64,000 nt of DNA from Oscillospiraceae bacterium (GCA_015067615.1 SVMD01000006.1:58715-122714); one strand, 5' to 3'; counted from the stretch's first letter, positions 40,760 to 48,706 are shown. Notes: a model not told the origin generated them from the letters alone. Numbers and translations: made by a program.

Positions 40760-41482
40760 ATGCCCTACGGTTATTACTACGGTTTTGACTGGACCTATCT
40801 CATTTTGGTCCTGCCCTGCATGATCTTCTCCCTGATCGCCAGCAGTCGTGTCAATTCCACCTTTCAGAAGTATTCCACCCAGTATTCCCAGCGGCGGCTG
40901 ACCGGCGCGGAGGCCGCCCGGCGGGTCCTTGCCCACAACGGTGTCACCGGTGTACGGATCGAGCGGGTGGCTGGCAATCTGACGGACCACTACGACCCCA
41001 GGACCAACGTGATCCGGTTGTCGGACAGTGTCTACACCAGCACCTCCACCGCCGCCATCGGCGTTGCCGCCCACGAAGCGGGCCACGCAGTGCAGTACGC
41101 AAAGGATTACGCCCCCATCAAGTTCCGGGCCGCCATCATCCCCCTGACCAATTTCGGCAGCAAGCTGGCCATGCCTCTGATTCTGGCGGGCATCCTGCTG
41201 ACCTTCCTGGGCAGCTTGTCCACGATGCTGGTATATCTGGGCATCGCCGCCTTTGGTCTGAGCTTTCTGTTCCAGCTGATTACCCTGCCTGTGGAATTCA
41301 ATGCCAGCCGCCGGGCCATCCGGGCCATTGAGGATGCCCAGCTTCTTACCCCCGAGGAGCAAAGGGGTGCGGAAAAGACTCTGAAGGCTGCCGCCATGAC
41401 CTATGTGGCCGCCACCGCCGTGGCCCTGGCTCAGCTGCTGAGGCTCATTATGCTCTTCAGCAACCGCCGCCGGAGAGACTGA
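40760..41482 (+). CDS. YugP-type membrane zinc metallopeptidase
   Basis: A 240-residue membrane protein of the YugP (peptidase M48-like, DUF751) family. After an N-terminal membrane segment (TYLILVLPCMIFSLIAS) comes AARRVLAHNGVTGVRIERVAG and the family block DHYDPRTNVIRLSDSVY. The zinc site is AIGVAAHEAGHAVQYA (HEAGH), then two or three membrane segments and PVEFNASRRAIRAIEDAQLLTPEE. A strong GGAGG precedes it. Active-site residues are intact, so it is probably a working protease; the substrate is unknown. It follows the TIGR04255 gene by 12 bases. Confidence 0.9.
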   Translation: MPYGYYYGFDWTYLILVLPCMIFSLIASSRVNSTFQKYSTQYSQRRLTGAEAARRVLAHNGVTGVRIERVAGNLTDHYDPRTNVIRLSDSVYTSTSTAAIGVAAHEAGHAVQYAKDYAPIKFRAAIIPLTNFGSKLAMPLILAGILLTFLGSLSTMLVYLGIAAFGLSFLFQLITLPVEFNASRRAIRAIEDAQLLTPEEQRGAEKTLKAAAMTYVAATAVALAQLLRLIMLFSNRRRRD

Positions 41483-41502
41483 GAAAGGAACGGAGGGATC
41501 CC

Positions 41503-42684
41503 ATGGAGGAAAAGGAACACAACTGGAAAGAGAATCTTCCCAATATCATCCTGAAGATATTCCTCAGCGCCTTTGTGCTGTTTTTGCTTGTTATGCCCAC
41601 CATTTTCATTGGCTTCGCCTTTTCCGATACCAGATATCTGCTTCCGGTAAGGTTAGGTGTATTCTCCGTTCTTCCGGTTCTGCTTCTTGGGCTGATCTGG
41701 GTTCCCAAAAAAGGGAAATTCATGAAGTATTGGGGCATTGGCACAGCTGTATTGGTTGTGAGCATCTTCATCAACACCGCCTATATCGAGCACGACAATA
41801 AGATCACCATCGACACCACCCCCAACATCAATCTGCACGACTATCTGCCCTTTGACCCGGATTCCAATATTGCCGTACTGGATCACAAGGCCAGTCTGAA
41901 GCTCAGCGGTGATCTTCCCGTTGTGGACGGTGCCGCGGCGGTATTTCCCCTGTATTCCGCCTTTGTCAACGCCACCTATCCCAACTACATAAGGCTCTGG
42001 GCCGGTACGTTGGAATACAACAACACCGTAGGCGGTTATGAGATGCTGGCAGATAAGAAAACGGATATTTTCTTCGGTGCCTACCCCTCCGACGAGCAAA
42101 TCGCCTACGCCAAGGCCCAGGGAACGGAATTTGTCTATACCCCCATTGGAAAGGAAGCCTTCGTGTTCTTCGTACATAAGGACAATCCCATTGACAACCT
42201 GACCACGGAGCAGATCAGGGCCATCTATTCCGGCCAAATCACCAACTGGAAACAGCTGGGCGGCAGCAGCGAGCCCATTTCCGCCTATCAGCGCAACGAG
42301 GGCAGCGGCAGTCAGAGCATGCTGATCCGGTTCATGGACGGCACGCCCATCATGGAGCCGGAGACCGAGAAAATCAATGATCTGATGTCGGGCATCATCG
42401 AGCAGGTGGCGGACTACCGGAACAAGGATGGCGCCATCGGCTTCTCCTTCCGGTATTATATGGAGGGCATCATCAAAAATCCCGATGTGAAGCTCTTAAG
42501 CATCGACGGGGTGGCCCCCACGGTGGAAAATATTCAAAACGGCAGCTATCCCATCACTGCCCCTCTCTACGCCGTGACCTGGGAAGGCAATGACAACGAG
42601 AATGTGGCGCTTCTGCTCAACTGGATCCTGTCCGAAGAGGGACAGGAACTGGTGAAAAAGACCGGCTATGTGCCCATTGGCTAA
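41503..42684 (+). CDS. Membrane-tethered PstS-like substrate-binding protein
   Basis: A 393-residue protein with three membrane segments in its first 100 residues (about 17-40, 50-66 and 77-93), then a periplasmic-binding-protein-like domain to the end. The latter has VDGAAAVFPLYSAFV, TDIFFGAYPSDEQ, KEAFVFFVHKDNPIDNLTTEQIRAIYSG, ITNWKQLGG, YQRNEGSGSQSMLIRFM and a final ALLLNWILSEEGQELVKKTGY, all typical of phosphate-binding PstS. PstS proteins are normally lipoproteins with one anchor; a three-segment anchor is unusual. No pstCAB genes are nearby, so a sensing role is possible. Confidence 0.85.
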   Translation: MEEKEHNWKENLPNIILKIFLSAFVLFLLVMPTIFIGFAFSDTRYLLPVRLGVFSVLPVLLLGLIWVPKKGKFMKYWGIGTAVLVVSIFINTAYIEHDNKITIDTTPNINLHDYLPFDPDSNIAVLDHKASLKLSGDLPVVDGAAAVFPLYSAFVNATYPNYIRLWAGTLEYNNTVGGYEMLADKKTDIFFGAYPSDEQIAYAKAQGTEFVYTPIGKEAFVFFVHKDNPIDNLTTEQIRAIYSGQITNWKQLGGSSEPISAYQRNEGSGSQSMLIRFMDGTPIMEPETEKINDLMSGIIEQVADYRNKDGAIGFSFRYYMEGIIKNPDVKLLSIDGVAPTVENIQNGSYPITAPLYAVTWEGNDNENVALLLNWILSEEGQELVKKTGYVPIG

Positions 42685-42694
42685 AGGAGGAACT

Positions 42695-43132
42695 ATGATC
42701 TACACACCCATGACCAACAAGGCCATGCGCATCGCTTACAAGGCCCATCACGGACAGCTGGACTACAACGGCATTCCCTACATCTTCCATCCCATCCATT
42801 TGGCGGAGCAGATGGACGATGAGATCTCCTGCTGCGCTGCCCTGCTGCACGACGTGGTGGAGGATACGGACGTGACCATGGAGGATCTGGCCCAGGAATT
42901 CCCTGCCCAGGTCATGGAAGTTTTGAAGCTGCTGACCCATGATGATGATGTTCCCTATTTTGACTACGTCCGGGAAATCAGCAAGCACCCAGTTGCCAAA
43001 AAAGTCAAGCTCGCAGACCTGGCCCACAATTCCGACCAGACCCGGTGTGTCGGCTCTGACCTGACGGAGGAAAGGCTGGCCTACTGGAAGGATAAATATG
43101 CAAAGGCCCAGACGATTCTGTTAGAGAAATAA
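42695..43132 (+). CDS. Small HD-domain protein of the SpoT/Mesh1 hydrolase type
   Basis: A 145-residue HD hydrolase-only protein. Motifs are AMRIAYKAHHGQ, YIFHPIHLAEQM (HP), CAALLHDVVEDTDVT (HDxxED) and VKLADLAHNSDQTR (D/N near the C-terminus). These match the ppGpp hydrolase domain of RelA/SpoT proteins without a synthetase or TGS domain. It could be a small alarmone hydrolase or act on another nucleotide. The ATG at 42695 is preceded by AAAGGAGG; the frame is open for nine more codons into the previous gene. It overlaps nothing else. Confidence 0.85.
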   Translation: MIYTPMTNKAMRIAYKAHHGQLDYNGIPYIFHPIHLAEQMDDEISCCAALLHDVVEDTDVTMEDLAQEFPAQVMEVLKLLTHDDDVPYFDYVREISKHPVAKKVKLADLAHNSDQTRCVGSDLTEERLAYWKDKYAKAQTILLEK

Positions 43133-43142
43133 GGAGAACACT

Positions 43143-43814
43143 ATGGCATCCTGGATGGTACATCTTCGTATCGCTGACAAACTCCTGGACAAGATTCCCG
43201 GCTTGTCCCCCACTGAATTCATTGTGGGTAATATCGCGCCTGACAGTGGCGTACCCAACGAGGACTGGTCCGCATTTTCTCCCGACAAGAAGGTCTCTCA
43301 CTTTAAGGGAGCCGGGAATATGGCCATTCCCGAATCCTATGCAGAAAAATACTTTACCCTTGATCAGCGATCCGGGTATAACGAACAACAGTTTAGTTTT
43401 TACCTGGGCTATCTGACCCATCTGATCACCGATGTGCTGTGGGTCCGGGACGTTTACACCCCTTCAAAGGACAAATATCCAGAGCTTTGGGCTTCTGAAG
43501 GAAAAAACAGCATCTGGAAACTTAAAGCAGACTGGTACGATCTGGACTTCAAATATCTCAGAGACCACCCCGGATTCCGGGCGTTTCGGCTGTACCTGGG
43601 TGCTGCTGGTTTTGTCAATGACTTTATGGATGAGTTCAGCACAGATGCCTTTGATAACCGGCGCCAATACATCACCGGATGGTACCTGGAGGGCAGGGAG
43701 AATTTGGACAGGAAATACCCCTTTCTAACAGAGCAGGAAATGACCGTCTTTGTAAACTGTGCCTCCGACGAGATACTGGATATTCTGCACACAAAATATG
43801 GTCTGAAACTGTAA
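43143..43814 (+). CDS. Zinc-dependent phospholipase C family protein
   Basis: A 223-residue protein of the Zn-dependent PLC (PF00882-like) family found in clostridia. Likely zinc ligands are at MASWMVHLRIADKLLD (W3/H7), GNIAPDSGVPNEDW (D), SHF, and YLGYLTHLITDVLW (H...D). No signal peptide is evident, unlike secreted phospholipases, so the substrate is probably not an external lipid. It has AAGGAG ahead of the ATG and follows the HD gene by ten bases. It ends the five-gene run at a terminator. Base composition is slightly more AT-rich than its neighbours. Confidence 0.78.
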   Translation: MASWMVHLRIADKLLDKIPGLSPTEFIVGNIAPDSGVPNEDWSAFSPDKKVSHFKGAGNMAIPESYAEKYFTLDQRSGYNEQQFSFYLGYLTHLITDVLWVRDVYTPSKDKYPELWASEGKNSIWKLKADWYDLDFKYLRDHPGFRAFRLYLGAAGFVNDFMDEFSTDAFDNRRQYITGWYLEGRENLDRKYPFLTEQEMTVFVNCASDEILDILHTKYGLKL

Positions 43815-43820
43815 AAAATA

Positions 43821-43852
43821 ACCGTCCCGGACTTGACATCCGGGACGGTTTT
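43821..43852 (+). terminator. Intrinsic terminator whose loop holds the next promoter's -35
   Basis: An 11-bp stem ACCGTCCCGGA (43821-43831) pairs with 43839-43849 around a 7-nt loop and is followed by TTTTC. The loop includes most of TTGACA (43833-43838). Confidence 0.82.
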
Positions 43853-43861
43853 CGCTATAAT
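43833..43861 (+). promoter_or_regulatory. Consensus sigma-A promoter of the AbrB-type gene
   Basis: A perfect -35 TTGACA (43833-43838), a 17-bp spacer, and a perfect -10 TATAAT (43856-43861). It overlaps the terminator of the preceding gene, so the terminator's descending arm is the promoter spacer. Confidence 0.88.
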
Positions 43862-43904
43862 TCCTCCGTGTGAAAAGTATGAAAAATGTGAAAGAAGTGA
43901 TCGC

Positions 43905-44144
43905 ATGCCCGGAGGCAAACACATCCTCGGCAAAAAGAAGCAGCAGCGGGTCTTCGGCACCGCAAAAGTAGGCGACCGGGGTCAGATCGTGATCCCCAAG
44001 GAGGCCCGGGAATTTTTCGGCATCGAGCCCGGAGATACCCTGCTGATTTTGGGTAAGAACGAAACGGGCCTCATCGTGACCAAGCCCGAAACCCTGAACG
44101 ATCTTGCCAGCCAGATCTTCCAAACTGTCGAAAAAGAGGACTAA
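43905..44144 (+). CDS. AbrB/SpoVT-type transcriptional regulator
   Basis: A 79-residue protein with a SpoVT-AbrB swapped-hairpin DNA-binding domain: FGTAKVGDRGQIVIPKEAREFFGIEPGDTLLILG, seen here in pieces of the standard pattern V.D.GRIVIP..LR. It probably acts as a dimer or tetramer on DNA. The start at ATG 43905 follows GAAAGAAG. Upstream ATGs at 43879 and 43886 are out of frame. It precedes the methionine gamma-lyase-family gene by three bases, so it may regulate its own two-gene operon. Confidence 0.85.
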   Translation: MPGGKHILGKKKQQRVFGTAKVGDRGQIVIPKEAREFFGIEPGDTLLILGKNETGLIVTKPETLNDLASQIFQTVEKED

Positions 44145-44147
44145 GAT

Positions 44148-45431
44148 ATGAAAGAATTGACACAGTTGTATACCCAGATGGGTATTTCTCCCGCGGTCTA
44201 CGCCTACGGCGAAGCCGCCATTGCCCGGTTAAGAGAGCGCTTTGACGCCATCGACCAGGTGGCCGAATACAACCAGGCAAAGGTCCTGGCCGCCTTCCGG
44301 AAGAACCGGGTTGCGGCCACCTGCTTTGCCGCTTCCACCGGTTACGGCTACAACGACGAGGGCCGTGATAAGCTGGAGCAGGTCTACGCCGACGTGTTCC
44401 ACACGGAGGCAGCCCTGGTCCGCCCCCACATCACCTGTGGTACCCACGCCCTGACCATCGCCCTTTCCGCCAACCTGCTGCCCGGCGACGAGCTGCTGTC
44501 CCCCGTGGGTCTGCCCTACGACACCCTGCAGGAGGTCATCGGCATCCGTCCCTCCCCCTGCTCCCTGGCTGAGTACGGTGTGACCTACAATCAGGTGGAT
44601 CTTCTCCCTGATGGCACCTTTGACTACGAAAACATCAAGAAGGCCATCAACGAAAAGACCAAGATGATCACCATCCAGCGGTCCAAGGGCTACGCCACCC
44701 GGCCCACCTTCTCCGTCAGCCAGATCGGCGAGCTCATCGCCTTCTGCAAGGCCATCAAGCCCGACGTGATCGTGATGGTTGATAACTGCTATGGTGAGTT
44801 TGTGGAGACCATTGAGCCCTCCGACGTGGGCGCCGACATGATCGTGGGCAGCCTGATCAAGAACCCCGGCGGCGGTCTGGCCTCCTCCGGCGGCTATATC
44901 GCCGGTACCCGCAAGTGCATCGACCGCTGTGCCTACCGGCTCTCCGCCCCCGGCCTGGGCCAGGAGGTGGGCGCCAACTTCGGCCTCATGGGTCAGCTGT
45001 ACCAGGGCTTCTTCCTGTCCCCCACCGTCACCGCCAGCGCAGAAAAGGGCGCCATCTTTGCCGCAAACCTCTATGAACCCCTGGGCTTCAAGTGCGTTCC
45101 CAATGCCACCGAGAGCCGCCACGACATCATCCAGGCCGTAGAGCTGGGCAGCGAGGCCGGTATGATCGCCTTCTGTGAGGGCATCCAGGCCGCCGCTCCC
45201 GTGGACTCCTTTGCCACTCCCATCCCCGGCGATATGCCCGGCTACGACAGCCAGGTCATCATGGCTGCCGGTGCCTTCGTCCAGGGCAGCACCATGGAGC
45301 TGTCTGCCGACGGCCCCATCCGGGAGCCCTACGCTGTCTATTTCCAGGGCGGTCTGACCTGGTACCACGCCAAGCTGGGCATTCTGATGAGCCTGCAGAA
45401 GATGGTGGACGCGGGTCTTGTGAATCTCTAA
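44148..45431 (+). CDS. Methionine gamma-lyase family PLP enzyme (PF06838)
   Basis: A 427-residue fold-type I PLP enzyme. It belongs to the family once called aluminium-resistance proteins, now PF06838. Recognisable blocks are STGYGYNDEGRDKLEQVYADVF, ALVRPHITCGTHALTIAL, GLPYDTLQEVIG, VMVDNCYGEFVE and the PLP lysine motif GSLIKNPGGGLASSGGYIAG. Members have been suggested to act on methionine or cystathionine, but the true substrate is uncertain. It is coupled to an AbrB-type gene. The downstream EamA transporter could export a product. A dispersed repeat follows. Confidence 0.9.
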   Translation: MKELTQLYTQMGISPAVYAYGEAAIARLRERFDAIDQVAEYNQAKVLAAFRKNRVAATCFAASTGYGYNDEGRDKLEQVYADVFHTEAALVRPHITCGTHALTIALSANLLPGDELLSPVGLPYDTLQEVIGIRPSPCSLAEYGVTYNQVDLLPDGTFDYENIKKAINEKTKMITIQRSKGYATRPTFSVSQIGELIAFCKAIKPDVIVMVDNCYGEFVETIEPSDVGADMIVGSLIKNPGGGLASSGGYIAGTRKCIDRCAYRLSAPGLGQEVGANFGLMGQLYQGFFLSPTVTASAEKGAIFAANLYEPLGFKCVPNATESRHDIIQAVELGSEAGMIAFCEGIQAAAPVDSFATPIPGDMPGYDSQVIMAAGAFVQGSTMELSADGPIREPYAVYFQGGLTWYHAKLGILMSLQKMVDAGLVNL

Positions 45432-45440
45432 AAAGAAACA

Positions 45441-45546
45441 CGTCATTGCGAACCAGTGCGCACACTGGTGTGGCAATCTCCTGAAGATACCAGAATGTCT
45501 ACGGGATTGCCACGCCGGTGACAACCGTCACCGGCTCGCAATGACA
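45441..45546. repeat. Paired dispersed palindromic repeat
   Basis: Two oppositely oriented units share ends CGTCATTGCGA and GTGGCAATC(TC): 45441-45483 and 45503-45546. Each has its own internal hairpin (CCAGTG/CACTGG and GCCGGTGAC/GTCACCGGC) with a different stem sequence. A third, single unit is at 22813-22849. They lie in intergenic DNA between the PLP enzyme and EamA genes. Confidence 0.82.
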
Positions 45547-45578
45547 AAAAATAAAGATAAAGAGTGAGGTTATTTATT

Positions 45579-46505
45579 ATGAGCTGGTTATTTTTCTCTG
45601 TCGCAACCGCGCTTCTGTGGGGTACCGCTGAGCTTTTCTACAAGAAGGGCGCACGGCCCGACGAAAAGTACTCCCACCTGAAGATCAGCGTTTGGGTTGG
45701 TGTTGTCATGGGCATCCACGCCGTCTACACCCTGCTGACCCAGGATATTGGCTTCAATCCCATGAACCTGCTGATTTATCTGCCCGTTTCCCTGTTCTAC
45801 ATTTTCTCCATGACCTTCTCCTACTTTGGTATGCGCTTCCTGGAGGAGTCCATCTCCGACCCCATCGAGAACACCGCCGGCGTCATCTGTGTGCTGCTGT
45901 TCGCCATTTTTATGGGCGATGAGTTCAGCGCCCTGACCTGGATCGCTGTTGCCGTCATCACCGTGGGTGTTGTGGGCGTCAGCTACCTGGAAAACAAGGG
46001 CGAGACCCCCAGAAAGAAGACCTACGGCAAAAAGCTGGCTGTGGTAGCTTTCATTATGCCCTTTCTGTACGCCCTGCTGGATGCCTTCGGCACCTTCCTG
46101 GACGACGCCTTCTTCCTGGTGGAGGATATTGCCGCTGCTCCCTTCGTGGATGTGACCGAGGAGACCATGGAGGCCGTGGCCAACACCAGCTATGAGCTGA
46201 CCTTCGCCCTATTCGCTCTGGGTCTGTTCATTTTCATGAAGGCCAAGGGTGTCAAGTTCGGCTCTGTTCCTCAGCACAAGGACAAGATCCTGGCTGCCGT
46301 GTTTGAGACTGCCGGTCAGTTTACTTATGTCTATGCCCTGGGCGGTGTGGATGCGGTCGCTGCTCCCATCCTGTCCTCCGTCTGCGTTGTCTCCCTGCTG
46401 CTGTCCCGGATCTTCCTGAAGGAGAAGCTCTCCTGGAAGACCTACGCATTCATCGCCGTTGTCATCGTCGGCATCCTGCTGCTGGCAGTTGCTGAAGAGC
46501 TTTAA
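45579..46505 (+). CDS. EamA/DMT family transporter
   Basis: A 308-residue membrane protein with ten predicted segments in two homologous halves, the EamA (drug/metabolite) pattern. The first half begins MSWLFFSVATALLWGTAELFYKKG and includes YFGMRFLEESISDPIENTAGVICVLL. The second ends ALGGVDAVAAPILSSVCVVSLLLSRIFLKEKLSWKTY, the usual E-x-L duplication. An insert between halves is longer than average (about 170-215, VEDIAAAPFVDVTEETMEAVANT). The ATG at 45579 is nine bases from GTGAGG. The cargo is unknown; amino acids are a guess from the neighbouring PLP enzyme. Confidence 0.88.
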   Translation: MSWLFFSVATALLWGTAELFYKKGARPDEKYSHLKISVWVGVVMGIHAVYTLLTQDIGFNPMNLLIYLPVSLFYIFSMTFSYFGMRFLEESISDPIENTAGVICVLLFAIFMGDEFSALTWIAVAVITVGVVGVSYLENKGETPRKKTYGKKLAVVAFIMPFLYALLDAFGTFLDDAFFLVEDIAAAPFVDVTEETMEAVANTSYELTFALFALGLFIFMKAKGVKFGSVPQHKDKILAAVFETAGQFTYVYALGGVDAVAAPILSSVCVVSLLLSRIFLKEKLSWKTYAFIAVVIVGILLLAVAEEL

Positions 46506-46515
46506 TACAAAATCG

Positions 46516-46543
46516 AAGGCCGCCCAACCGGGCAGCCTTTTTC
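46516..46543 (+). terminator. Intrinsic terminator after the EamA gene
   Basis: A 10-bp stem with one mismatch (46516-46525 with 46530-46539) and a 4-nt loop is followed by TTTC. It lies between convergent genes. Confidence 0.75.
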
Positions 46544-46547
46544 TGCT

Positions 46548-47369
46548 TTATTCAATAATCCGGATAGATTGACCTTCGAAGTCGAAGCCAAAGTACACCA
46601 CATCTTCGTAGCCATTATCCGTTTTACAGCGGATGTAGGCAGACTCGCTGTCCTCGCCCCATCCGACGAATTCATAGGTGATCGAATCCCATCCGGTGGG
46701 GAATTTCTCCCATTGGGCCAAAAGTTTGGTAAACTCCGCAGTCAGGTCGTTGTAATCGCGCCGGTCTTCGGTCCGTGAAATCAGCGGGAAAATACCGCCG
46801 CGGCCTCCGGTCTCACTGTAATTGTGATACCAGATTTCCATCTCTGTCTCGCCGTTTTTCATCTCAACGGTAAAGAACAAATCCGTACCATCCGGAGACC
46901 ACTGAGCATCCAGAATCTCAATCCAGTCCTCATTGGTTCCCTGACCTTCTCCGACAGCGGATTTTTCGGTAAAATATATACCCCTGTTCAGCCCAAGCGG
47001 ACTTGTGTAGTACTCTCCCTTAAAACTGTGGATCCCATCGGGAGACACCAGGATGATTGGCTCCCTGTCCAGCTTGACAGGCACATGGCCCGCAACGAAG
47101 ACCAGGGCCAGCATGGACAGCACGATCATTACGGTTGCAAACAGTGCGCCAAGCATGGCACTGTGGGTCCGTTCTTTCTTCAGCGCCTTCTGATAATCCC
47201 CAGTATCCACCGTTTCCACAGGAAGAACAACCTTGCTTCGCTCCAGAAGCTTCCTGCAACGGTCGCAGCGGTCACAGTGTTCACCAATAAATTCGGCTGT
47301 CTCCCGGCTGACCAGTTCCTCCGCGTACAGGGGCAGCAGATCCTCCACGATTTTGCATTCGTTCATCAT
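46548..47369 (-). CDS. Anti-sigma factor with zinc-finger domain and extracytoplasmic domain
   Basis: A 273-residue protein. The N-terminal 40 residues are a zf-HC2 zinc-binding anti-sigma domain: CKIVEDLLPLYAEELVS and GEHCDRCDRCRKLL (HxxxCxxC). A single membrane segment lies at about 72-93 (AMLGALFATVMIVLSMLALVFVAG in part), and about 180 extracytoplasmic residues follow. The ectodomain is not a family I recognise; it has WSPDGTDLFFTVEM, like a sensor beta-domain. Its start overlaps the stop of the ECF sigma gene (ATGA). It likely holds the sigma factor at the membrane until an envelope signal appears. Confidence 0.83.
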   Translation of the reverse strand: MMNECKIVEDLLPLYAEELVSRETAEFIGEHCDRCDRCRKLLERSKVVLPVETVDTGDYQKALKKERTHSAMLGALFATVMIVLSMLALVFVAGHVPVKLDREPIILVSPDGIHSFKGEYYTSPLGLNRGIYFTEKSAVGEGQGTNEDWIEILDAQWSPDGTDLFFTVEMKNGETEMEIWYHNYSETGGRGGIFPLISRTEDRRDYNDLTAEFTKLLAQWEKFPTGWDSITYEFVGWGEDSESAYIRCKTDNGYEDVVYFGFDFEGQSIRIIE

Positions 47370-47839
47370 TCTCCCTCCAATTCTGCCAGAATTTCATTTT
47401 TCGCCCGGAAGAAGGTGACCCGGGCCCAGTTTTCCGTCCTTCCCAGGGCTTCGCCGATCTCCCGAAAACTTAGGCCGTTTAAGCGCATGGCGAAGACCTG
47501 ATTTTTGGGTTCTTCCAGCTTTCGGGAAAGCTGCTCAATCCGCTTTGCGGTGTCTTTTTCGTTGATTCTTTCTTCCATTGTATCATCCTCCGCAATCGCA
47601 ACGCTGTCCAGCGGGACATGCCTTGAAAAGCGTTTTCGCTCGTTTAAGTACAGATTCTTTCCAATGGCGCACAGCCAGGTGGAGGGTTTGACCCTGCCAT
47701 CATAGGAGCCGATTTTTGTGATGGCCTTCAAAAACGTCTCCGAGGTCAGATCCTCCGCCAAGGCGGGATTGCCGCACAGAGAAAGCAGGTAGCCAAAGAC
47801 AATATGGTAGTTCTCGCGATAAAACCGTTCCAGATTCAT
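47366..47839 (-). CDS. ECF-type RNA polymerase sigma factor
   Basis: A 157-residue sigma-70 family factor with only regions 2 and 4. Region 2: FYRENYHIVFGYLLSLCGNPALAEDLTSETFLKAI. Region 4: LEEPKNQVFAMRLNGLSFREIGEALGRTENWARVTFFRAKNEI, the expected HTH. A linker of about 30 charged residues separates them. The ATG at 47839 is eight bases from AAAGGAGG; an upstream in-frame ATG adding ten residues is less likely. It is co-transcribed with its anti-sigma factor. A TGTAAC about 40-50 bp upstream might be an ECF -35, but this is weak. Confidence 0.9.
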   Translation of the reverse strand: MNLERFYRENYHIVFGYLLSLCGNPALAEDLTSETFLKAITKIGSYDGRVKPSTWLCAIGKNLYLNERKRFSRHVPLDSVAIAEDDTMEERINEKDTAKRIEQLSRKLEEPKNQVFAMRLNGLSFREIGEALGRTENWARVTFFRAKNEILAELEGE

Positions 47840-47940
47840 CCTTGGTTCCTCCTTTCCAGGTGCTTTCACCTATAATACAACGCAAAATGCAATTCGTTAC
47901 AGAGAAAAATAATTTTTGTAGGGGGCGGCCCATACAATGC

Positions 47941-47970
47941 AAAACCCGAAACCATCAGGCTTCGGGTTTT
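47941..47970 (-). terminator. Hairpin overlapping the end of the GIY-YIG gene
   Basis: A 10-bp stem AAAACCCGAA/TTCGGGTTTT (47941-47950 with 47961-47970) includes the stop codon in its loop. The T-rich arm on the minus strand allows termination. Confidence 0.7.
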
Positions 47971-48203
47971 GGGATCAGTTTCAGTTTTTCTTCTCTTGAA
48001 AGCGCTTTGATTTCAATTTCCCGACGTAGGGCGGCGGAATGGTCGCCGCATGCTTCGCTGTACACCAGTTCCAGGGGGCCCCTTCCCCGGGTGTACTTGG
48101 CGCCCTTGCCGCTTCGATGGGCTTCCAGCCGTTTTTCCACATCGGTGGTAATGCCGGTGTAAAGGCTGCCGTCACCGCAGCGAAGGATATACAGATACCA
48201 CAT
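47955..48203 (-). CDS. GIY-YIG nuclease superfamily protein
   Basis: An 82-residue single-domain GIY-YIG protein of the UPF0213 (YhbQ/YazA) type: WYLYILRCGDGSLYTGITTDVEKRLEAH with the metal-linked arginine in KRLEAH, then GKGAKYTRGRGPLELVY and REIEIKALSREEKLKLI. Here the GIY and YIG elements read LYI and YTG. Small members may act in DNA repair or competence. The ATG overlaps the stop of the upstream membrane protein (TGATG); the frame is open far upstream, but this is the family start. Confidence 0.9.
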   Translation of the reverse strand: MWYLYILRCGDGSLYTGITTDVEKRLEAHRSGKGAKYTRGRGPLELVYSEACGDHSAALRREIEIKALSREEKLKLIPKPEA

Positions 48204-48706
48204 CAGCGTCTCCTCCGCAGTCTGACCTGGAGCATGGACAGCAGGAAGTCCAGCGCGATAAAGGTCACATTGCCCATGACCAGCAGAATGGTCAGCATGA
48301 CACCCGCCAGTTCCTCGCTCTCCCCGGTCACCTCCGCCACACCCATGATGCGGATCAGGATGCTGTAGAGGACCACCATGGACACGTTGAAGATCAGAAG
48401 CTTCCATCCCCAGCGGAATTCTCTGGTTTCGATCTTCGGCTTTAAAATGGGATAATAGCCCAGAAAGGCGAACACCGCCGCCGCTTCCTTGTCCGGGCTC
48501 ATGAGCAGGCTGAGAATGGAAACCGCCGCGTACCAAGTCCAGGCGATCTTCGTTCCGCAGGCCATGTGGACAAAGGACAGTATCACCATGCAGATGGCAG
48601 GGCAGACGTAGGTGGCCACCGGGATCAGGCCGCCTAAGTTCATGATCACAACAGCAAGGGCGGCGAACACGCCGCCCATTGCCATATTCTTAGAATGGTT
48701 TCTCAT
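48203..48706 (-). CDS. Small membrane protein, ECF-transporter S-component-like
   Basis: A 167-residue protein with five or six membrane segments. It begins NMAMGGVFAALAVVIMNLGGLIPVATYVCPAI, a pattern close to the AxxxALxxxl...P start of ECF-type vitamin S-components. A conserved SPDKEAAAVFAFLGYYPILKPKIE block lies in the middle. It is a family common in clostridia without an agreed name. The ATG lies at the stop of pncB (ATGA-type overlap at 48706), so it is co-translated with nicotinate phosphoribosyltransferase. By context it might carry niacin, but this is inference; no energising module is seen in the window. Confidence 0.68.
   Translation of the reverse strand: MRNHSKNMAMGGVFAALAVVIMNLGGLIPVATYVCPAICMVILSFVHMACGTKIAWTWYAAVSILSLLMSPDKEAAAVFAFLGYYPILKPKIETREFRWGWKLLIFNVSMVVLYSILIRIMGVAEVTGESEELAGVMLTILLVMGNVTFIALDFLLSMLQVRLRRRR

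Noticed and set aside
43879..43960. A short ORF starting at the ATG 43879 before the AbrB-type gene
   Set aside because: It is out of frame with a well-recognised AbrB domain, is low complexity, and ends without a domain.
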